Shown here: positions 1 through 9,993 of the stretch, one piece after another
How positions within the stretch are numbered: position 1 is the stretch's first letter
Layout: every line of letters starts with the position of its first letter
Assembly: GCF_003076755.1 (NCBI RefSeq)
Contig: NZ_QDKM01000010.1
Location: 40,092 to 104,091 of the forward strand
DNA: 64,000 nt
Source: Pararhodobacter oceanensis
GTDB lineage: Bacteria; Pseudomonadota; Alphaproteobacteria; Rhodobacterales; Rhodobacteraceae
Direction of reading: 5' to 3'
Position numbers and translations under genes: made by a program
Notes under the pieces: generated by a model
The model's input: only the letters and a program-made list of their open reading frames with translations
What the model was told of the DNA's origin: nothing
Database searches by the model: none

Positions 1-2
1 CG

Positions 3-833
3 CTGCAACTCACGCCGCTCAGTGACGAAGACTTCGCCGCCCAAGCCGCCACCCTCGGTCAGGTCACCCCAGCGACGCCCGACACGGCGCTCACCGAGAC
101 CGCGCCGCGCGTGCCGCTTGGCCAGCGTCTCACCCGCGTGGTGCTCGATCCCGGCCATGGCGGCGTTGATCCCGGCGCCAGCTACCAAGGCGTCACCGAA
201 TCCCATCTGATGCTGCGCTTTGCCCGCGAGCTGGCCGCCGCCTTGCGCCGCACCGGGCGCTATGAGGTGGTGATGACCCGCGATTCGGATGTCTTTGTCT
301 CGCTCGAGGCGCGGATCACCGTCGCCCATTCCACCCGCGCCGATGTGTTTCTCTCGCTCCATGCCGATGCGCTCGAGGGCCAGCAGGCGCGCGGCGCCAC
401 CATCTATACGCTGTCCGAGGATGCCACGGACGAAGCCTCGGCGGCGCTGGCCGAGCGCCATGACCGCGACGATATCCTTGGCGGCGGCGTCGATCTGACC
501 GGCACCGATGAGACCGTCGCCGCGGTGCTGATGGAACTGGCCCGCGTCGAGACCTCGCCCGCCACCGAGCGGCTGGCGCGGGCGCTGGTCGAGGCGATCG
601 AGGGGCGCGATATCCGCATGCACCGGCATCCGTGGCAACAGGCGGCGTTTTCGGTGCTGAAATCGCCTTCGGTGCCCTCGGCGCTGATCGAGGTCGGGTT
701 TCTGTCCAATGCCACCGACCGCGAACGGCTGCGCGACCGGCGCTGGCGGGCGCAGATGGCGCAGGCGCTGATCACCGGACTGGATGCTTGGGTGGCCGAG
801 GAGGCGACACAGGCCGCACTCCGCCGCCGCTAA
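3..833 (+). CDS. amiC: N-acetylmuramoyl-L-alanine amidase, 5' end outside the window
   Basis: Zinc amidase (Amidase_3 family) that cuts the amide bond between MurNAc and the stem peptide of peptidoglycan in the periplasm, usually during cell separation. The reading frame is open from base 3, so the start and any signal peptide or AMIN domain lie upstream of the window; 276 residues are visible. Zinc ligands are recognisable in order: His in DPGHGG, Glu in GVTESH and His in SLHADAL, with the catalytic Glu in LIEVGFLSN near the C-terminus. The penicillin-binding protein gene follows on the same strand, a sensible pairing of a wall hydrolase and a wall synthase. The symbol is by family only; amiA/B/C paralogues cannot be separated without the N-terminus. 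Confidence 0.9.
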   Translation: MQLTPLSDEDFAAQAATLGQVTPATPDTALTETAPRVPLGQRLTRVVLDPGHGGVDPGASYQGVTESHLMLRFARELAAALRRTGRYEVVMTRDSDVFVSLEARITVAHSTRADVFLSLHADALEGQQARGATIYTLSEDATDEASAALAERHDRDDILGGGVDLTGTDETVAAVLMELARVETSPATERLARALVEAIEGRDIRMHRHPWQQAAFSVLKSPSVPSALIEVGFLSNATDRERLRDRRWRAQMAQALITGLDAWVAEEATQAALRRR

Positions 834-966
834 ACCCCGCCAAACCACCACACCCCATCACCTCTGCGCGATTTCCGCCGGTGACGTGGCGCAAGCTTTT
901 GACCCGAGGGCCGCTTGCCCCTATAGACAGCGCAGAGCCAAAATTGTGGCGCAACCAGAGCGGTAT

Positions 967-3510
967 ATGACCCGAGCGATCCTGTCCTTCTTCGGTAGCC
1001 TGTTCAGTTTCATCGTGCTGGGCCTGTTTTTCGGCGCGCTGACTGTCGGCGGCGTGGTCTGGGTCTATACCCATGATCTGCCCTCGACCGAGCAACTGGC
1101 CAATTACAGCCCGCCGACGATCAGCCGGATCTACTCGGGCGAGGGGCGGTTGATCGACGAATTCGCCCGCGAACGCCGGTTGTTCACCCCCATCGAGGAC
1201 ATCCCGCCGCTGGTCCGCGCCGCCTTTATCTCGGCCGAAGACCGGCTGTTCTATGAACACGAGGGGTTCAACCCGCTGGCCATGGTCTCGGCCCTGCGCG
1301 ATGCGATCACCTCGCGCGGGCAGAATGTGCGCGGCGCTTCGACGATCACCCAGCAGGTGATGAAGAACTTCCTTTTGTCCTCGGACCGCACCATCGAGCG
1401 TAAAATCCGCGAGATCATTCTGGCGTGGCGGGTCGAGCAATCGCTGAGCAAGGACCAGATCCTCGAGCTTTATCTCAACGAGATTTTCCTCGGCCAGAAC
1501 TCCTTTGGCGTCGCCGCCGCCGCGCAGACCTATTTCAACAAGACCCTCGAAGACCTGACCATCGAGGAAATGGCCTTCCTTGCCGCGCTGCCGCAAGCGC
1601 CCTCTGAATACCATCCGGTGCGCGCCCGCGAGCGGGTGACCGAGCGGCGCAACTGGATCATCGGGCAGATGGTCGACAACGACTATATCACCGAGGCCGA
1701 GGCCGAGGCGGCACGCGCGCAACCGCTTGATACTGTGCAAAGCGGCGATATCGAGTCGTTCCGCGAAAGCCTGCCCGAGCGCGACTATTTCACCGATGAA
1801 ATCCGCCGGCAGTTGTCCTCGTCCTTCGGCGAAGAGGAATTCTTCACCGGCGGCCTGTCGATCCGCGCCACCGTGCACCCGCAATTGCAGGTCCATGCCG
1901 CCCATGCTCTGCAGCGCGCTTTGGAGTCCTATGACCGCAGCCGCGGCACATGGCGTGGCACCGGCATCCGCTTCGAGCCCGAAGTGCTGGCCGATGAGGC
2001 GACATGGCGCGAGGCCCTCGCCGCCGCCGATGTGGCCCGCGATATCACGCTGGGCAACCCGTGGTATCCCGCCGTGGTGCTGGATGTGACCGCCGACCGC
2101 GCCCGTCTGGGCATCGAGGGCCAGCGCGAGATCGGGCAGGTGGATCGCCCCGATATCGACTGGCTGCCCGGTTCGATGTCGGACACGCTGCAAGTCGGCG
2201 ATGTGGTGCATGTGCGCGCGATCACCTCGGATGAGGACGGCAGTTTTATGCGCTGGTCGCTGCGGCAGGTGCCCGAAGTGCAGGGCGCCTTCATGGCAAT
2301 GGACGTCAACACCGGCCGGGTGATCGCCATTCAGGGCGGGTTTTCCTATCAGCAATCGGGCTTCAACCGCGCCACCCAGGCGCGCCGCCAGCCCGGTTCG
2401 GCGTTCAAACCCTTTGTCTATGCCGCCGCGCTCGATTCCGGCTTCACCCCCGCCACCATCGTCATTGACGCGCCGATCGAGATCGACACCGGCGACGGTA
2501 TCTGGCGCCCGCAAAACGCCTCGCGTGAGTTTTACGGCCCGACGCCGGTGCGCATGGGCATCGAGCAATCGCGCAACCTGATGACCGTGCGGCTGGCGCA
2601 AGAGGTCGGCATGGATGTGGTCGCCGGTTATGCCGAGCGTTTCGGCGTTTACGACCGCATGCAGCCCTTCCTCGCCAACTCGCTGGGCGCGCAGGAAACC
2701 TCGCTGTTTCGCATGGTTGCCGCCTATGCAATGTTCGCCAATGGCGGCGAGCGGGTCGAGCCGACGCTGGTGGACCGCGTGCAGGACCGCTGGGGCCGCA
2801 CCGTCTACCGCCATGACCAGCGCCAATGCGTCGAATGCTCCGAGCCCGATCTGCCCCCCGGTCAAGCGCCGTGGATTGCCTCCAACCGCCAACGCGTGAT
2901 GGACCCGATCACCGCCTACCAGCTTACCTCGATGATGCAGGGCGTGGTCCAGCGCGGCACCGCCACACGGGTGCGCCTGCCGGTGCCGGTGGCCGGCAAG
3001 ACCGGCACCACCAATGACACCCGCGACGTCTGGTTTGTCGGCTATACCTCCAATATCGTCGCCGGTTGCTACATCGGCTTTGACCGCCCGCGGTCCTTGG
3101 GCCGCGGCGTCTCGGGCGGCGGCACCTGCGCGCCGGTGTTCACCGATTTCATGCGCCACGCGGTCGAGGAATTCGGCGGGGGTCGTTTCGAGGTTCCCCC
3201 GGGCGGGCATTTCATCCGCATCAACCGCTTCACCGGCGAGCGTATGGGCGATGATGCCTCGGGCGCGGATGTGGTGGCCGAATACTTCCGCGACGGCGAA
3301 GAGCCGGTGTTCGGTGTCGACGCGCTGATCGACGGCGGCTTTATGATCGGCGGCTCGCTGCCGGTATTCTCGCCCGAGCCGCTCGACGGGCCGCTGGTCA
3401 CCGAGGACGGGGTCGAGATCGGCAGTGAAGTGGTCGAGGATGACAGCGGCGGGGTGATCTTGCGCGAAGGCTCCAGCTTTGGCACGCTCAGCTCCGGCGG
3501 GCTCTATTAA
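967..3510 (+). CDS. mrcA: Penicillin-binding protein 1A (bifunctional class A PBP)
   Basis: Bifunctional peptidoglycan synthase: an N-terminal glycosyltransferase polymerises lipid II and a C-terminal transpeptidase cross-links stem peptides. From ATG 967 the protein has 847 residues. One membrane anchor lies at about residues 7-33. The GT51 domain has its catalytic Glu at 91 (EDRLFYEHEGF) and the RGASTITQQ motif near 123-130. The transpeptidase motifs are S478-x-x-K (GSAFKPF), SRN at 535 and KTGT at 678. A longer in-frame start at 784 would overlap the amidase gene and add no recognisable sequence, so 967 is preferred because the anchor follows directly. About 130 bases separate it from the amidase gene. 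Confidence 0.95.
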   Translation: MTRAILSFFGSLFSFIVLGLFFGALTVGGVVWVYTHDLPSTEQLANYSPPTISRIYSGEGRLIDEFARERRLFTPIEDIPPLVRAAFISAEDRLFYEHEGFNPLAMVSALRDAITSRGQNVRGASTITQQVMKNFLLSSDRTIERKIREIILAWRVEQSLSKDQILELYLNEIFLGQNSFGVAAAAQTYFNKTLEDLTIEEMAFLAALPQAPSEYHPVRARERVTERRNWIIGQMVDNDYITEAEAEAARAQPLDTVQSGDIESFRESLPERDYFTDEIRRQLSSSFGEEEFFTGGLSIRATVHPQLQVHAAHALQRALESYDRSRGTWRGTGIRFEPEVLADEATWREALAAADVARDITLGNPWYPAVVLDVTADRARLGIEGQREIGQVDRPDIDWLPGSMSDTLQVGDVVHVRAITSDEDGSFMRWSLRQVPEVQGAFMAMDVNTGRVIAIQGGFSYQQSGFNRATQARRQPGSAFKPFVYAAALDSGFTPATIVIDAPIEIDTGDGIWRPQNASREFYGPTPVRMGIEQSRNLMTVRLAQEVGMDVVAGYAERFGVYDRMQPFLANSLGAQETSLFRMVAAYAMFANGGERVEPTLVDRVQDRWGRTVYRHDQRQCVECSEPDLPPGQAPWIASNRQRVMDPITAYQLTSMMQGVVQRGTATRVRLPVPVAGKTGTTNDTRDVWFVGYTSNIVAGCYIGFDRPRSLGRGVSGGGTCAPVFTDFMRHAVEEFGGGRFEVPPGGHFIRINRFTGERMGDDASGADVVAEYFRDGEEPVFGVDALIDGGFMIGGSLPVFSPEPLDGPLVTEDGVEIGSEVVEDDSGGVILREGSSFGTLSSGGLY

Positions 3511-3630
3511 CCTGCGATAAGCCGCGAGCGCTGGCGCTTTGACCCATTGCGCGCCGCTGCGTCACACTTGCAGGCGGGGCGTGCGGCGGGCGAAACAGCG
3601 GTGCAAACTTGGGCGCAGAGGGGGAGAGCC

Positions 3631-4284
3631 ATGATCACATTGCACCACGCGCCGCAGAGCCGCAGCTTTCGCATCCTGTGGTTCCTCCATGAGGCCGGTC
3701 TCGCCCATCACGTCACTTATCACAGCTTTGGCGGCAAGGGTCTGCGCGATCCGGCGTTTCTGGCGCTCTCGCCCGCAGGCCGCGTGCCGGTGGTGGAAGT
3801 CGACGATCAGGTGCTGTTCGAATCCGCCGCGATTCTGGAATATCTGGTCGAGACCCGCGCCCCCGCTCTGGGCCGCGCCGCCGGTCATAGTGAGCGCGGC
3901 CAATACCTTGAGTGGCTGCATTACGGCGAGACCATCGCCCAGCATCTGGCGCAGCTCACCTTTCATCATATCGTCTTGCGCCGCGAGGATCGCAGCCCGG
4001 TGGTGCAGCGTCTCGAAGCCCTGCGCCTGCGCCGCACGCTTGAAGGCATCGAGGCCGCGCTCGGTGATCAGGACTATATCCTGCACGGCGGGTTCAGCGC
4101 CGCGGATGTGATGATCGGCAGTTCCACCGATCTCGCCCGCCGCTTTGTGCCGCTGACCGGTCTGCCCCGCGTGCAGGCGTGGCACCAGCGCCTGACCGCA
4201 CGCCCCGCCTATCAGGCGGCACTGGCGGCGGATGGTCCGGCGGAACTGTATTTACATGACACCTATGGAGACGCCCGTGGCTGA
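3631..4284 (+). CDS. Glutathione S-transferase family protein
   Basis: 217 residues. The N-terminal thioredoxin-like glutathione site spans about residues 1-80: a Ser-containing start (HAPQSRSFRIL), a cis-Pro region (GRVPVVEVDD) and the ESAAILEYL motif that binds the gamma-glutamyl group. An all-helical C-terminal domain follows. The substrate cannot be told from sequence. ATG 3631 is preferred over upstream in-frame starts because a GGGGAGAG ribosome-binding site sits 2-9 bases before it. The gene overlaps the start of the HMG-CoA lyase gene, so the two are probably co-transcribed; a GST beside leucine-catabolism genes may be incidental or may handle reactive acyl intermediates (inference). 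Confidence 0.85.
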   Translation: MITLHHAPQSRSFRILWFLHEAGLAHHVTYHSFGGKGLRDPAFLALSPAGRVPVVEVDDQVLFESAAILEYLVETRAPALGRAAGHSERGQYLEWLHYGETIAQHLAQLTFHHIVLRREDRSPVVQRLEALRLRRTLEGIEAALGDQDYILHGGFSAADVMIGSSTDLARRFVPLTGLPRVQAWHQRLTARPAYQAALAADGPAELYLHDTYGDARG

Positions 4285-5146
4285 CAGCCCCCAGACTTAT
4301 GTCGAGATTTTCGAGGTCGGCCCCCGCGACGGCTTGCAGAACGAAAAGCGCATGATCCCCACCGCCGAGAAAATCGCGCTGGTCGATCTGCTGTCGCGCG
4401 CCGGTTTCAAACGGCTTGAGGTTGCCAGTTTCGTCAGCCCGAAATGGGTGCCGCAAATGGCGGATTCGGCGCAGGTGCTGGCCGGTATCACCCGCGCATC
4501 GGGCGTCTCCTATGCCGCGCTGACGCCCAATATGCGCGGTTATGAGGGCGCGAAGGCCGCCAAAGCCGATGAGATCGCGGTCTTTGCCTCCGCCTCGGAA
4601 GGCTTCTCCAAGGCCAATCTCAACTGCACCATCGCCGAGTCGATTGAACGCTTCCTGCCGATCATCGAGGCCGCCAAAACCGACGGCATTCCGGTGCGCG
4701 GCTATATCAGCTGCGTCACCGACTGCCCGTTTGACGGGCCGACCCCGCCCGCAGCCGTCGCCGATCTGGCCGAGAAACTCGACGCATTGGGCTGCTACGA
4801 GATCAGCCTAGGCGACACCATCGGGCAAGCCACGCCCGAGAGCCTGACCGCGATGCTGCAAGCGGTGCTGGCAAAAGTCCCCGCCGCGCGGCTGGCAGGG
4901 CATTTCCACGACACATCGGGCCGCGCCTGCGACAATATCGAGGCGGCGCTGGCGCTTGGCTTGCGGGTGTTTGACGCGGCGGTCGGTGGTTTGGGCGGCT
5001 GCCCCTATGCGCCCGGCGCGCAGGGCAATGTCGCCACCGAAGCCGCCATGGCGCGCATCGAATCCTTGGGCTACCGCACCGGATTGGACGCGCAGATCAT
5101 CAATCAAGCCGCTGATATGGCACGTAAAATGAGGGAATCCGCATGA
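4277..5146 (+). CDS. mvaB: Hydroxymethylglutaryl-CoA lyase
   Basis: Splits HMG-CoA into acetoacetate and acetyl-CoA, the last step of leucine (isovaleryl-CoA) catabolism; cytoplasmic TIM-barrel enzyme of the DRE-TIM family. Visible signatures: GPRDGLQNE (catalytic Arg-Asp), the metal-binding HFHDT segment and the Cys-containing loop GGLGGCPYAPGAQGN. GTG 4277 is chosen because TGGAG lies about six bases upstream (4266-4270); ATG 4265, also in frame, lacks such a site and would add four residues. The gene overlaps the GST gene by 8 bases and its stop overlaps the next start (ATGA), so translation is probably coupled. Confidence 0.93.
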   Translation: MADSPQTYVEIFEVGPRDGLQNEKRMIPTAEKIALVDLLSRAGFKRLEVASFVSPKWVPQMADSAQVLAGITRASGVSYAALTPNMRGYEGAKAAKADEIAVFASASEGFSKANLNCTIAESIERFLPIIEAAKTDGIPVRGYISCVTDCPFDGPTPPAAVADLAEKLDALGCYEISLGDTIGQATPESLTAMLQAVLAKVPAARLAGHFHDTSGRACDNIEAALALGLRVFDAAVGGLGGCPYAPGAQGNVATEAAMARIESLGYRTGLDAQIINQAADMARKMRESA

Positions 5147-5928
5147 GCTGGGAGACAATCAAACTCGAGCTGGACGCGCGCGGCGTGGCGACATTGACGC
5201 TGCACCGGCCCGACAAACATAATTCGATGTCGGCGCTGATGATCGAGGAACTAACCCGCGCGGCGGCACAATTGGACAGCGACGACGCGGTGCGCGTGGT
5301 GGTGCTGACCGGCGAAGGGGCGAGTTTCTGCGCTGGCGGCGATCTGGGCTGGATGCAGGAACAGATGAAAGCCGATAGCGCCACGCGCGCCGCACAGGCG
5401 GGGCAACTGGCGGGGATGCTGGGTGCGCTGAATTCGCTGTCGAAACCCCTGATCGGGCGGATACAGGGGCAGGCGTTCGGCGGCGGCATCGGGCTGATCT
5501 CGGTCTGTGACGTGGCCATCGGGGTTGAGGGCGCGAAATTCGGCCTGACCGAAACCCGTCTCGGGCTGATCCCCGCGACCATCGGCCCCTATGTGCTGGC
5601 CCGTATGGGCGAGGCGATGGCGCGCCGCGTGTTCATGTCGGCGCGTCTCTTTGGCGCCGAGGAGGCGGTGACGCTGGGGCTGCTGGCCAAAGCCGTCGCC
5701 CCCGATGCCCTCGACGCCGCCGTTGAGGGGGAGGTCAAACCCTATCTGTCCTGCGCCCCCGGCGCGGTGGCCTCGGCCAAAGCGCTGGCCCTGCAATTGG
5801 GCGGCGGTATCGGCGCGGATGATGTGGCGCAGTCGATCAAGGCATTGGTCGCGCGCTGGGAAAGCCCCGAGGCCGCCGAGGGGATCTCGGCCTTCTTTGA
5901 CAAGCGCAAACCCGACTGGCTGCGTTAA
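5143..5928 (+). CDS. liuC: Enoyl-CoA hydratase family, probable methylglutaconyl-CoA hydratase
   Basis: 261-residue crotonase-fold enzyme. Position after HMG-CoA lyase suggests it hydrates 3-methylglutaconyl-CoA to HMG-CoA in leucine breakdown. Crotonase features: DRPDKHNSM at the N-terminus, the oxyanion-hole segments CAGGDLGWM and QGQAFGGGIG, and a Glu in FGLTETRLGL at the position of one catalytic Glu of the family. It starts inside the stop of the lyase gene (ATGA). The remaining leucine-pathway genes (isovaleryl-CoA dehydrogenase, methylcrotonyl-CoA carboxylase) are not in this window. Substrate assignment rests on context. Confidence 0.8.
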   Translation: MSWETIKLELDARGVATLTLHRPDKHNSMSALMIEELTRAAAQLDSDDAVRVVVLTGEGASFCAGGDLGWMQEQMKADSATRAAQAGQLAGMLGALNSLSKPLIGRIQGQAFGGGIGLISVCDVAIGVEGAKFGLTETRLGLIPATIGPYVLARMGEAMARRVFMSARLFGAEEAVTLGLLAKAVAPDALDAAVEGEVKPYLSCAPGAVASAKALALQLGGGIGADDVAQSIKALVARWESPEAAEGISAFFDKRKPDWLR

Positions 5929-5936
5929 CCAACAAG

Positions 5937-5964
5937 CCCCGCGCGCGCCGCACCGCGCGCGGGG
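5937..5964 (+). terminator. GC-rich hairpin after the leucine-catabolism genes
   Basis: Perfect 10-bp stem, CCCCGCGCGC (5937-5946) with GCGCGCGGGG (5955-5964), around an 8-base loop, beginning 9 bases after the stop of the hydratase gene. No T-run follows, so it may terminate poorly on its own or protect the mRNA 3' end. Confidence 0.5.
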
Positions 5965-6282
5965 TCGAATCACGCGCGCATGCTGCGGCGAAAACCATAT
6001 AGTTTTCATATATCTTTACGCGAATCATCTGCCATGGCGCGGGCAGGGCGCGCAGCCATGCCGCAAGTGCATAATCCGGCGCCAATAGCGCCAGCCCGCG
6101 CGGCAAATCCCCGCATCCCGCCGCGCCCATGCCCATATATTCCGCCCGAATCCGCGCCAAATCCGCCCCGGAACTACCCGCACGCCAGCACCGCCGCGCA
6201 AATGAGTCGCGATGCGCCGCGCGGCGCGATAGAATGCCCTGCAATCGGGGCTTTTATTGGCCCTGACGCGCCGGACCTTCGG

Positions 6283-6311
6283 TTGACCCCGTGTGCCTGC
6301 CAGAGTAAACG
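6283..6311 (+). promoter_or_regulatory. Weak candidate promoter for the nuo operon
   Basis: TTGACC (6283-6288) followed after 17 bases by TAAACG (6306-6311), about 70 bases before the nuoA start. The -35 element is close to consensus but the -10 is poor. It is proposed only because a promoter is expected in this gap. Confidence 0.25.
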
Positions 6312-6381
6312 GTGCAACAAGCTAAATTGAGCAGCCTAGGACGCCGGTTTACCGGTGCAAACTGCGCTAAAGGAGCCAACG

Positions 6382-7283
<902 letters not shown>

Positions 7284-7293
7284 GGAGGCGCGT

Positions 7294-7911
7294 ATGTCCG
7301 ACGCCCAAGATCACGCCCTGAAAGAACTGGGCGCCTATATCGAAGTCAAACAGCCCGACGCCGTGCTAGAGGTGTCGGTGGCTTTCGGCGAGTTGACGGT
7401 GACCGTCACCGCCAGCTCGATCGCCGACTTCGTGCGCTTCCTGAAGACCGATGAGACCTGCCGGTTCTCGACGCTGATCGACATCACTGCCGTCGATTAC
7501 CCGCAGCGCCGCCAGCGGTTCGATGTGGTGTATCATTTCCTGTCGATGTATCGGAACCAGCGCATCCGCATCAAATCGGCGGTGCGCGAGGATGAGATGA
7601 TCGCCTCGATTACCGATATCCACCCCTCGGCCAATTGGTTCGAGCGCGAGGTGTTCGATATGTTCGGCATCCTCTATTCGGGCCATCCCGACCTGCGCCG
7701 CATCCTCACCGACTACGGGTTCCGCGGCCATCCGCTGCGCAAGGATTTCCCGACCACCGGCTATGTCGAAGTCCGCTATGACGAGGACGCCAAACGCGTG
7801 GTCTATGAACCGGTCAGCCTGCCGCAGGACTATCGCCAGTTCGACTTTATGTCGCCATGGGAAGGCGCGAATTACATTCTGCCCGGTGACGAGAAGGGGG
7901 CGGCGAAATGA
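7294..7911 (+). CDS. nuoC: NADH-quinone oxidoreductase subunit C
   Basis: The 30-kDa hydrophilic subunit of complex I, with no cofactor, which scaffolds the quinone-binding module. 205 residues; the family signature [20 protein letters not shown] is intact. A TGAGGAGG ribosome-binding site precedes the start. nuoC and nuoD are separate genes, as usual in alphaproteobacteria, not fused as in E. coli. The stop overlaps the nuoD start. Confidence 0.96.
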   Translation: MSDAQDHALKELGAYIEVKQPDAVLEVSVAFGELTVTVTASSIADFVRFLKTDETCRFSTLIDITAVDYPQRRQRFDVVYHFLSMYRNQRIRIKSAVREDEMIASITDIHPSANWFEREVFDMFGILYSGHPDLRRILTDYGFRGHPLRKDFPTTGYVEVRYDEDAKRVVYEPVSLPQDYRQFDFMSPWEGANYILPGDEKGAAK

Positions 7912-9131
7912 TGGACGGAACCAAAGGCTTCACCGATACGCTGACCGGTGAGCAGAAAATCCGCAATTTCAACATCAACTTCGGCCCGCAGCACCCTGCG
8001 GCACACGGCGTGCTGCGTCTGGTGCTCGAGCTTGACGGCGAGATCGTCGAGCGTTGCGACCCGCATATCGGGTTGTTGCACCGCGGCACCGAAAAGCTGA
8101 TGGAAAGCCGCACCTATCTGCAGAACCTGCCCTATCTGGACCGGCTCGACTATGTGGCGCCGATGAATCAGGAGCACGCTTGGTGTCTGGCCCTCGAGCG
8201 GCTCACCGGCACCGAGGTGCCGCGCCGCGCCAGCCTGATCCGCGTGCTCTATTCGGAAATCGGGCGGGTGCTCAACCACCTGTTGAACGTGACCACGCAG
8301 GCGATGGACGTTGGCGCGTTGACGCCGCCGCTCTGGGGGTTCAACGAGCGTGAAAAGCTGATGGATTTCTACGAGCGTGCCTCGGGGGCGCGGCTGCATG
8401 CCGCCTATTTCCGCCCCGGTGGTGTGCATCAGGATCTGCCGCCCGCGCTGATCAACGACATCGAGAAATGGGCCGAGGAATTCCCCCAGAAACTTGATGA
8501 TATCGACACGCTGCTGACCGAAAACCGGATTTTCAAACAGCGCAACGCCGATATCGGTGTGGTCTCGGAAGAAGAGATCACCGATTGGGGATTCTCGGGC
8601 GTCATGGTCCGTGGCTCGGGTCTGGCTTGGGATTTGCGCCGCGCGCAACCCTATGAATGCTATGACGAATTCGACTTCAAAATCCCTGTGGGCAAGAACG
8701 GCGATTGTTATGACCGCTATCTCTGCCGCATGGCCGAGATGCGCGAATCGACCTCGATCATCCGGCAGGCGATTGCCAAACTGCGCGCCCCCGAGGGGCA
8801 GGGCGATGTGATGGCCCGCGGCAAGATCACGCCGCCGAAACGCGGTGACATGAAGACCTCGATGGAAGCGCTGATCCATCACTTCAAACTTTATACCGAG
8901 GGCTTCCACGTGCCCGCCGGCGAGGTTTACGCCGCGGTTGAGGCCCCCAAGGGCGAATTCGGCGTCTATCTGGTCGCCGATGGCACCAATAAACCCTACC
9001 GCGCCAAGCTGCGCGCGCCCGGTTTCCTGCACCTGCAGGCGATGGATCACATGGCCAAAGGTCATATGCTGGCCGATGTCTCGGCGATCCTCGGCAGTAT
9101 GGATATCGTGTTCGGCGAGGTGGACCGGTGA
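7908..9131 (+). CDS. nuoD: NADH-quinone oxidoreductase subunit D
   Basis: The 49-kDa subunit that forms the quinone pocket with NuoB. 407 residues; recognisable segments include [15 protein letters not shown] and [14 protein letters not shown], the family hallmark. Two tandem ATG codons (7908 and 7911) are both possible starts; both are coupled to the nuoC stop. The stop overlaps the GTG start of the following unknown gene. Confidence 0.96.
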   Translation: MMDGTKGFTDTLTGEQKIRNFNINFGPQHPAAHGVLRLVLELDGEIVERCDPHIGLLHRGTEKLMESRTYLQNLPYLDRLDYVAPMNQEHAWCLALERLTGTEVPRRASLIRVLYSEIGRVLNHLLNVTTQAMDVGALTPPLWGFNEREKLMDFYERASGARLHAAYFRPGGVHQDLPPALINDIEKWAEEFPQKLDDIDTLLTENRIFKQRNADIGVVSEEEITDWGFSGVMVRGSGLAWDLRRAQPYECYDEFDFKIPVGKNGDCYDRYLCRMAEMRESTSIIRQAIAKLRAPEGQGDVMARGKITPPKRGDMKTSMEALIHHFKLYTEGFHVPAGEVYAAVEAPKGEFGVYLVADGTNKPYRAKLRAPGFLHLQAMDHMAKGHMLADVSAILGSMDIVFGEVDR

Positions 9132-9784
9132 GATTGGCAGCGCCCCTCGCGGCGATCGCATTGACCGCCGGACTGTCGGCGCCCGCGGCGGCTTTCTCGC
9201 CCGAGCGGGCGGCGATTCTGGTCGATGCGGTGCGCGACAACGGCTGCGAGATGGCCGGCCAGCAGGCGCCCGCCGCGCTCGAGCCGCTGGGCCTCGACGC
9301 GATCGAAGTGCAGAGCTTTGTCGATATCCTGTATGGCGCCGAACTGGTGCGGGTGTCCGATGACCTTGAGCATCTGATCCTTTCCGAGCAGCTCTGCACC
9401 GCGCAGGGCAGCGACTCGATGGCGCTGATCGTCTCGGCCTTCGCCAGCCAAGAGGCCACGCTGCAGCCATGGGAGCCTGATTTCACCCCTGCGCGCGGCG
9501 CCGAATTTGTCGCCGTCTTGCGCGACAATGATTGCGGCATGTCGGATGCGCAGGCGGGGGATATCCTGCCCGGTCACGGGTTCAGCCCCGAGATCTCGCG
9601 CGATATCGTCACCGTGATGCTTGAGGGCGGGCTTGCCGATCTGAGCGAGGACGCCTCGCAGGTGAACCTCTCGGCGCCGCTCTGCGCCGCCGATCCGGTG
9701 GATGACAGCGCCACGCTGGAGGCCGCGCTGGCCGCATGGCATCTGGCGCATAACCAGACCGCAGCCGAAGAGGTGACGCAATGA
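9128..9784 (+). CDS. Exported protein of unknown function with an internal duplication, inserted in the nuo operon
   Basis: 218 residues starting with GTG inside the nuoD stop. A typical signal peptide (hydrophobic core, cleavage near APAAA-F, residue 22/23) predicts export. The mature part is two gapless 68-residue repeats, residues 23-90 and 119-186, about one third identical by eye. Each begins F-S/T-P, contains RDN-x-C near its position 18 and ends LS-x-x-LC, so the four cysteines could form two disulfides. I do not recognise the family. Its overlap with nuoD and with the next small gene shows it is part of the operon; Rhodobacter nuo operons are known to contain unidentified reading frames. 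Confidence 0.75.
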   Translation: MRLAAPLAAIALTAGLSAPAAAFSPERAAILVDAVRDNGCEMAGQQAPAALEPLGLDAIEVQSFVDILYGAELVRVSDDLEHLILSEQLCTAQGSDSMALIVSAFASQEATLQPWEPDFTPARGAEFVAVLRDNDCGMSDAQAGDILPGHGFSPEISRDIVTVMLEGGLADLSEDASQVNLSAPLCAADPVDDSATLEAALAAWHLAHNQTAAEEVTQ

Positions 9785-9921
9785 CTTTGATCGCAATGAC
9801 CATTCTCGCAATCACCGCCGCCCTGCTGTTTGCTGCGACACTCATCGCCAGCCAGCCTGCCGCCACGCGCCAACAGATCCGCATAGAGCGCGACACTCAT
9901 TCGACGGGGGCGCGCGACTGA
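9781..9921 (+). CDS. Small single-span membrane protein in the nuo operon
   Basis: 46 codons beginning [19 protein letters not shown]: a hydrophobic helix at the N-terminus followed by a charged tail (RQQIRIERD). The ATG overlaps the stop of the preceding gene (ATGA), the same coupling used throughout this operon, which is the main reason to consider it real. Function unknown; it could be a complex I accessory or assembly peptide, but nothing in the sequence proves that. Confidence 0.5.
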   Translation: MTLIAMTILAITAALLFAATLIASQPAATRQQIRIERDTHSTGARD

Positions 9922-9993
9922 TGTGTAAACCCCTGGTATTTCGACGCAATTCCGATGTCTCTGTGACGTCCCAGAAAGGGCAGAACTGACGCT

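Larger units (their letters stand above)
5929..6381. other. 453-base gap upstream of the nuo operon
   Basis: No gene here is convincing. Besides the hairpin at 5937-5964 it holds an AT-rich inverted repeat, GAAAAC (5990-5995), CATATA, GTTTTC (6002-6007), which stands out in this GC-rich setting. A minus-strand open frame at 5837-6244 (135 codons) has moderately coding-like third positions but matches nothing I recognise and runs antisense into the hydratase gene. Near the right end a short repeat CCGGT-TT-ACCGG lies just upstream of nuoA, and a weak promoter candidate is listed separately. Confidence 0.5.

Noticed and set aside
772..3210. 812-codon minus-strand open frame opposite the penicillin-binding protein gene
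   Set aside because: It mirrors a gene with complete catalytic motifs; long antisense frames are expected in GC-rich genomes and the peptide has no recognisable domain.
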